Assembly: GCA_021083345.1 (NCBI GenBank)
Contig: JAJGRE010000003.1
Coordinates: forward strand, 496,001 to 560,000
Length of the DNA stretch: 64,000 nucleotides
Direction: 5' to 3'
DNA from: Calditrichales bacterium MX18-03
GTDB lineage: Bacteria > Bacillota > Clostridia > Lutisporales > Lutisporaceae
Numbering within the stretch: the stretch's first letter is position 1; every line of letters begins with the position of its first letter. The notes beneath the pieces are model-generated. The model had not been told where the DNA came from and made no database searches. It was given only the letters and a program-made list of their open reading frames with translations. Positions 60,954 through 64,000 of this stretch are shown here, piece by piece. A program made the translations under genes and the position numbers.

Positions 60954-62300
60954 ATGTCACATGCAATGGCTTTGACCGAAGGCGACATCAGGAAGCAATT
61001 GATATCTCTTACTTTCCCTTTGCTTATCGGAAACATATTGCAGCAGCTGTACAATACCGTCGATGCGATAGTTATTGGAAGATATGTCGGGCAAACCGCA
61101 TTTGCAGCTGTTGGTGTTGCCGGAACCGTTATGAACCTTTTTACATTCATATTAAGCGGGTGCTGCGCGGGGATCTCCGTCATTTTTGCCCAGCTATACG
61201 GAAGCGGCGATTATGAGGGTTTTCGCAGAGAAGGTTTTCTATCTGCTGCCTTTGGAGGGGCGTTTGCCGTAGCCCTAAGTATTCTGGCCATACTTTTTCT
61301 CCGACTGCTGTTGAAAGGCATCAGCACGCCCGACGAAGTGGCGGTCTATGCCTGCAAGTATCTCTATATCGTTTTTTGTGGATTGCTTGCCACTTTTCTT
61401 TATAATCTATGTTCGGCAGCATTGCGCGCTATAGGAAACACCAGTGCCGCTTTAACTATATTAATAGTGGCAATGCTAAGTAATCTGGGATTAAACTTGC
61501 TTTTTGTCGCGGTATTCCGTTTGGGGGTCCCTGGTGCTGCTTGGGCGACTGTTGCATCACAGATGTTGTCTGCGACCCTTTGCTTTATTTACCTGCAAAA
61601 AAAACTTCCGCTTCTTGTTTTCAAAAAAAGCGATATGCGTTATGACGGTGTACTGCTAAGAAGGACACTGAATTATGGAATAATATCAGCATTGCATCAA
61701 TCAAGCCTATATATAGGAAAACTATTGGTCCAGGGAGCTGTGAACTCTATGGGCACGGCAATGATATCAGCGTATACTGCCGCAACGAGGATTGAGGGGT
61801 TTGCCAATTCGTTTGGGGACAGCGGAGCAGTATCAATATCCGTTTTTGTTGCTCAAAACATCGGTTGCGGAAATAAGAAACGCGCCATGCAGGGATTTCG
61901 TATCGGATTAATTTTGATGATATTGCTGGGATTAACACTATCTCTTGTCATGTATGTCACATCGGATACAAGTATTGCCTTTATGCTTGGCAACTCAGGC
62001 AGTGTGGAGAAGGCAAACGGAGTGAGCTATCTGAAAACAATATCCTTCTTTTACACCTTATGCTTCATCGGAAGCACTTTCGTTGGCATGTTCCGCGGAT
62101 GCGGTAAAGTAAATGTTCCAGTTTTGGGCACGATACTCCACATTTCAATCAGAGTTGTTTTATCATACTTGCTTGTACAAGGTTTGGGGCTTGGCGCAGT
62201 TGCCTATGCAACCGGGATAGGATGGATGGCGGTTGTAAGCTTTCAGTATTTTATCTATCAAAATATGCGGAAATCGGATAATTTGCTAAACATAATATAA
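60954..62300 (+). CDS. MATE family efflux transporter
   Basis: A 448-residue Na+- or H+-coupled multidrug/metabolite exporter of the DinF/clostridial branch with twelve helices. The first-helix motif LTFPLLIGNILQQLYNTVDA and GRYVGQTAFAAVGVAG, the internal repeat SALHQSSLYIGKLLVQGAVN and RIEGFANSFGDSGAVSISVF are family hallmarks. The ATG at 60954 follows GGGGTG. Divergent from a LysR regulator that probably controls it. Confidence 0.93.
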   Translation: MSHAMALTEGDIRKQLISLTFPLLIGNILQQLYNTVDAIVIGRYVGQTAFAAVGVAGTVMNLFTFILSGCCAGISVIFAQLYGSGDYEGFRREGFLSAAFGGAFAVALSILAILFLRLLLKGISTPDEVAVYACKYLYIVFCGLLATFLYNLCSAALRAIGNTSAALTILIVAMLSNLGLNLLFVAVFRLGVPGAAWATVASQMLSATLCFIYLQKKLPLLVFKKSDMRYDGVLLRRTLNYGIISALHQSSLYIGKLLVQGAVNSMGTAMISAYTAATRIEGFANSFGDSGAVSISVFVAQNIGCGNKKRAMQGFRIGLILMILLGLTLSLVMYVTSDTSIAFMLGNSGSVEKANGVSYLKTISFFYTLCFIGSTFVGMFRGCGKVNVPVLGTILHISIRVVLSYLLVQGLGLGAVAYATGIGWMAVVSFQYFIYQNMRKSDNLLNII

Positions 62301-62410
62301 ATAATCTGTACAAGATTTATAAAGGTAAAGGAATATTGTTTCAGCTGCAAAGAGCTATCCAATTACAATTATTCGATGCTTATTCAATAAAGAATTCCCT
62401 CTAAGCGCTC

Positions 62411-62451
62411 AAAGTATCAATGCGGTAATCGCCTCAAAGCTTTGGCAGTGA
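62411..62451 (-). pseudogene. Post-ssrA repeat joined to an ssrA piece (remnant 9)
   Basis: AAAGTATCAATGCGGTAATCG matches the outer end of the dispersed repeat (44871 and 14992), and CCTCAAAGCTTTGGCAGTGA right after it is the ssrA pseudoknot segment of remnant 8. Everything between was deleted, leaving a 41-base fusion. Confidence 0.65.
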
Positions 62452-62539
62452 TTTTGCTGTAAAGGTTATTATAGACAGGCAGCCCCTGCCTTGAATTCGT
62501 TGTGGCTGTATACTTGCGTTTTGTGCTTTAGCCCCGGTC

Positions 62540-62729
62540 TCCCCATTTGTAAAATCCACTCCCAGCCACCTTCAAAACCTGGCACATCTTCTTGAACCGG
62601 TTGATCCATTTATAGACGCTGTTTTTTTAATTTCAAGCTCTGCTGCAATCTGTTTACCGCTTTTTCCACCCTCTAGGGACTTCCTTGCAATTGCTCCTGT
62701 TGTTCCAAATCGTATCGCTTTGCAGGCAT
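62540..62729 (-). pseudogene. IS3-family OrfA relic
   Basis: From an ATG at 62729 the minus strand gives MPAKRYDLEQQEQLQ and, with frameshifts, SLEGGKSGKQIAAELEIKK and SVYKWINRFKK, a typical IS3-group OrfA helix-turn-helix. The rest of the element is missing. Short CAACCCCT inverted pieces near 62735 and 62790 may be an old end. Confidence 0.65.
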
Positions 62730-62807
62730 AAAAACAACCCCTTTCCAAGTAGTATACCTGCCAATTCTGACTCTACCTTTTCAGGGGTTGTCCATAATTA
62801 TTGAATA

Positions 62808-63886
62808 TCAGGATTCGGACGCATAAATTCCCTTATTATATATTATATATATCTGCTTAAGCTTGTTGTATTGAGTTTCACCTTTTGAAAATGGACATAC
62901 TTTGACACATACGCTACAACCGAGTGTCCTATTGAAATAGGGATAGCATTTTGTCCTATCAATGCAGGTTCTTGTTTGTTCTATCCCTGAGACATTTTCA
63001 ATAGAGATTTTCTTTTCTGAGTAAATTGCCCCTGTGGGACAATTCTTTTCACACTTCCTACAGTTTTTACAGAACTGTTCAAGCCATTTATGCTCTGAAT
63101 TATCAGTAAACTGGAATATTTTATCTTGTATGAAGATAGGTGCAATTCTTTGTCGTTGTCCAAATTTAGGGGTTATCAAAAGTCCATTATGTCCTTGCCA
63201 TCCTAATCCAGCTTTTGCAGCTAGTGGAGATGTATTTACAAGTCCACCTAAAGGATGATTACTCTGACATTTCACACCATACTTTTCCCTAAGCCAGTTT
63301 GCTATGTCATCAACTCCGAACCCTAACTCTTTATAGACACGCATCACTTCGCTCCCTGCTTCTAGCTCAGGCGCTTTATTGATTTTGTCTTCACGCATTT
63401 CTTGTAGCATACAATGGCATACTTAAAAAGAACAGCCTTACCTTTAAAAACCAATTCTTCCGGTACTTCAGTAAATCCAATATGAATGTCCCATTTTTCT
63501 TTGGCATAGTGTGTCAATTCATTCCAAATCGAATCATTTGGGTAACTTGATATTAAAGCGTCACTAGTCCCTTGAACAAAACCTTTGGTTTCTAATTCAT
63601 CAAGATAAGGCTGAATATCAACAAAACATTGTCCACGGGTTTTCATCATTTTCCCCATGTGCTTTAAGAAAATATTAATCATGCCAAAGAAACCTTTTAA
63701 GCCACCTGCAGTAAATCTCTCCAATAGCACGGGTGTTGAATTTCCGTACTTTTCTAGATAATCTTCTGATTCAAAATACTCAAATCCCTCTTGAGGTGAC
63801 TTTATGTTTGCATGCACCCCTTGGTTTTTATATTCTTTCATGCATTCTAAATATGCTTTTTCTTCTTTTCCAATAATAGTGTGCAT
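62808..63886 (-). pseudogene. 4Fe-4S reductase-like protein, frameshifted
   Basis: Two frames in different phases, 63886-63362 and 63410-62808, together match the 4Fe-4S/QueG-like family. The first ends at AVLFKYAIV and the second continues at MLQEMREDKINKAPELEAGS; one base is missing near 63410. The C-terminal part has GLGWQGHNGLLITPKFGQRQ, CKNCRKCEKNCP and GCSVCVKVCP for two clusters. It follows a MarR gene, the same arrangement as at 28.6-31 kb. Confidence 0.85.
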
Positions 63887-63894
63887 ACTTCAAT

Positions 63895-64000
63895 CTACTC
63901 CTCTTCTAATATATGTGTAATGCCTGATGTTAAAGCTATAGAATTTTTGTGAAATAACGAAAGGTAATTATAGAAGATATCTTTGTCTTCCTCATCAAAA
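63895..64000 (-). CDS. MarR family regulator, C-terminal end (runs off the window)
   Basis: An open minus-strand frame from the right edge to a TAG at 63897-63895 encodes FDEEDKDIFYNYLSLFHKNS, resembling the C-terminal helix of the MarR protein at 29522 (FNEEDKSTFLKLLSKLYVNS). It precedes the frameshifted 4Fe-4S gene. Confidence 0.7.
   Translation of the reverse strand, partial: FDEEDKDIFYNYLSLFHKNSIALTSGITHILEEE

Noticed and set aside
1-64000. CRISPR array, rRNA or prophage structural genes
   Set aside because: I saw no regularly spaced direct repeats, no rRNA-like blocks and no capsid, terminase or tail genes; the only phage-like item is the decayed serine recombinase.

Overview
The window is about 64 kb of chromosome from a low-to-mid GC anaerobic Firmicute of the class Clostridia. 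The evidence is strong AGGAGG-type ribosome binding sites, frequent TTG starts, a fused iron-sulfur L-serine dehydratase, an aldehyde:ferredoxin oxidoreductase, a ferredoxin-type thioredoxin reductase, a MetF/MetV-type methylenetetrahydrofolate reductase and a desulfoferrodoxin domain. I cannot name the species. Most genes lie on the minus strand in short operons separated by decayed DNA.

Layout. 0-10 kb: a membrane protein running off the left edge, an XRE/DUF2975 pair, a hydantoinase/oxoprolinase, a Crp/Fnr regulator with thioredoxin and its reductase, a class III nucleotide cyclase, and a MarR-SDR-MBL operon with a clear promoter/operator. 10-15 kb: a secreted coiled-coil DUF5667 protein and four glycosyltransferases. 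15-28 kb: a D,D-carboxypeptidase, an ornithine cyclodeaminase family gene divergent from an AraC regulator, a broken PAS-GGDEF-HD-GYP gene, a four-gene MacA/MacB-like export operon with a stand-alone B12-binding protein, and a methylenetetrahydrofolate reductase. 28-38 kb: 4Fe-4S reductase-like proteins with MarR regulators, a TetR/glycosyltransferase/MFS cluster, a decayed serine recombinase, and an HTH-superoxide reductase fusion with a CatA-like protein. 38-44 kb: a TrmO-UvrA fusion with an AraC-GyrI regulator, an antitoxin-like protein and a decayed MerR gene. 45-47 kb: an IS3/IS150 element. 47-55.5 kb: a catabolic cluster (proline racemase/hydroxyproline epimerase family, serine dehydratase, dicarboxylate symporter, DapA family aldolase, MoaD-like protein, AOR) with a divergent GntR regulator and its probable operator. 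55.7-58.1 kb: an IS21 element. 58-64 kb: an amidohydrolase with a stop in its leader, a LysR/MATE pair, an IS3 relic, a frameshifted 4Fe-4S gene and the end of another MarR gene.

The most striking structure is a dispersed family of decayed tmRNA (ssrA) copies, about ten fragments. The larger ones carry the tag reading frame ANENYALAA and the 3' CCA end, and all lack the 5' end of the molecule. Copies of the ssrA terminator and of the start of a downstream membrane-protein gene recur with them, and a 260-bp decayed proline racemase piece is joined to one copy exactly as the intact gene adjoins another. One IS21 sits inside a copy with a 5-bp duplication, one IS3 sits inside the terminator of another with a 3-bp duplication, and a serine recombinase gene is cut exactly at the 3' end of a third. 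The window thus looks like a plastic region where ssrA-adjacent DNA was repeatedly copied and eroded. Many short relics (VanY, ECF sigma, Rpn nuclease, UvsE, cysteine hydrolase, ferredoxin) and several chimeric ORFs support this.

The best candidates for new biology are the ssrA repeat family, the TrmO-UvrA/AraC-GyrI pair, the CarH-like B12 protein inside an exporter operon, the HTH-superoxide reductase fusion, and a possible anaerobic hydroxyproline route ending in an aldehyde:ferredoxin oxidoreductase.
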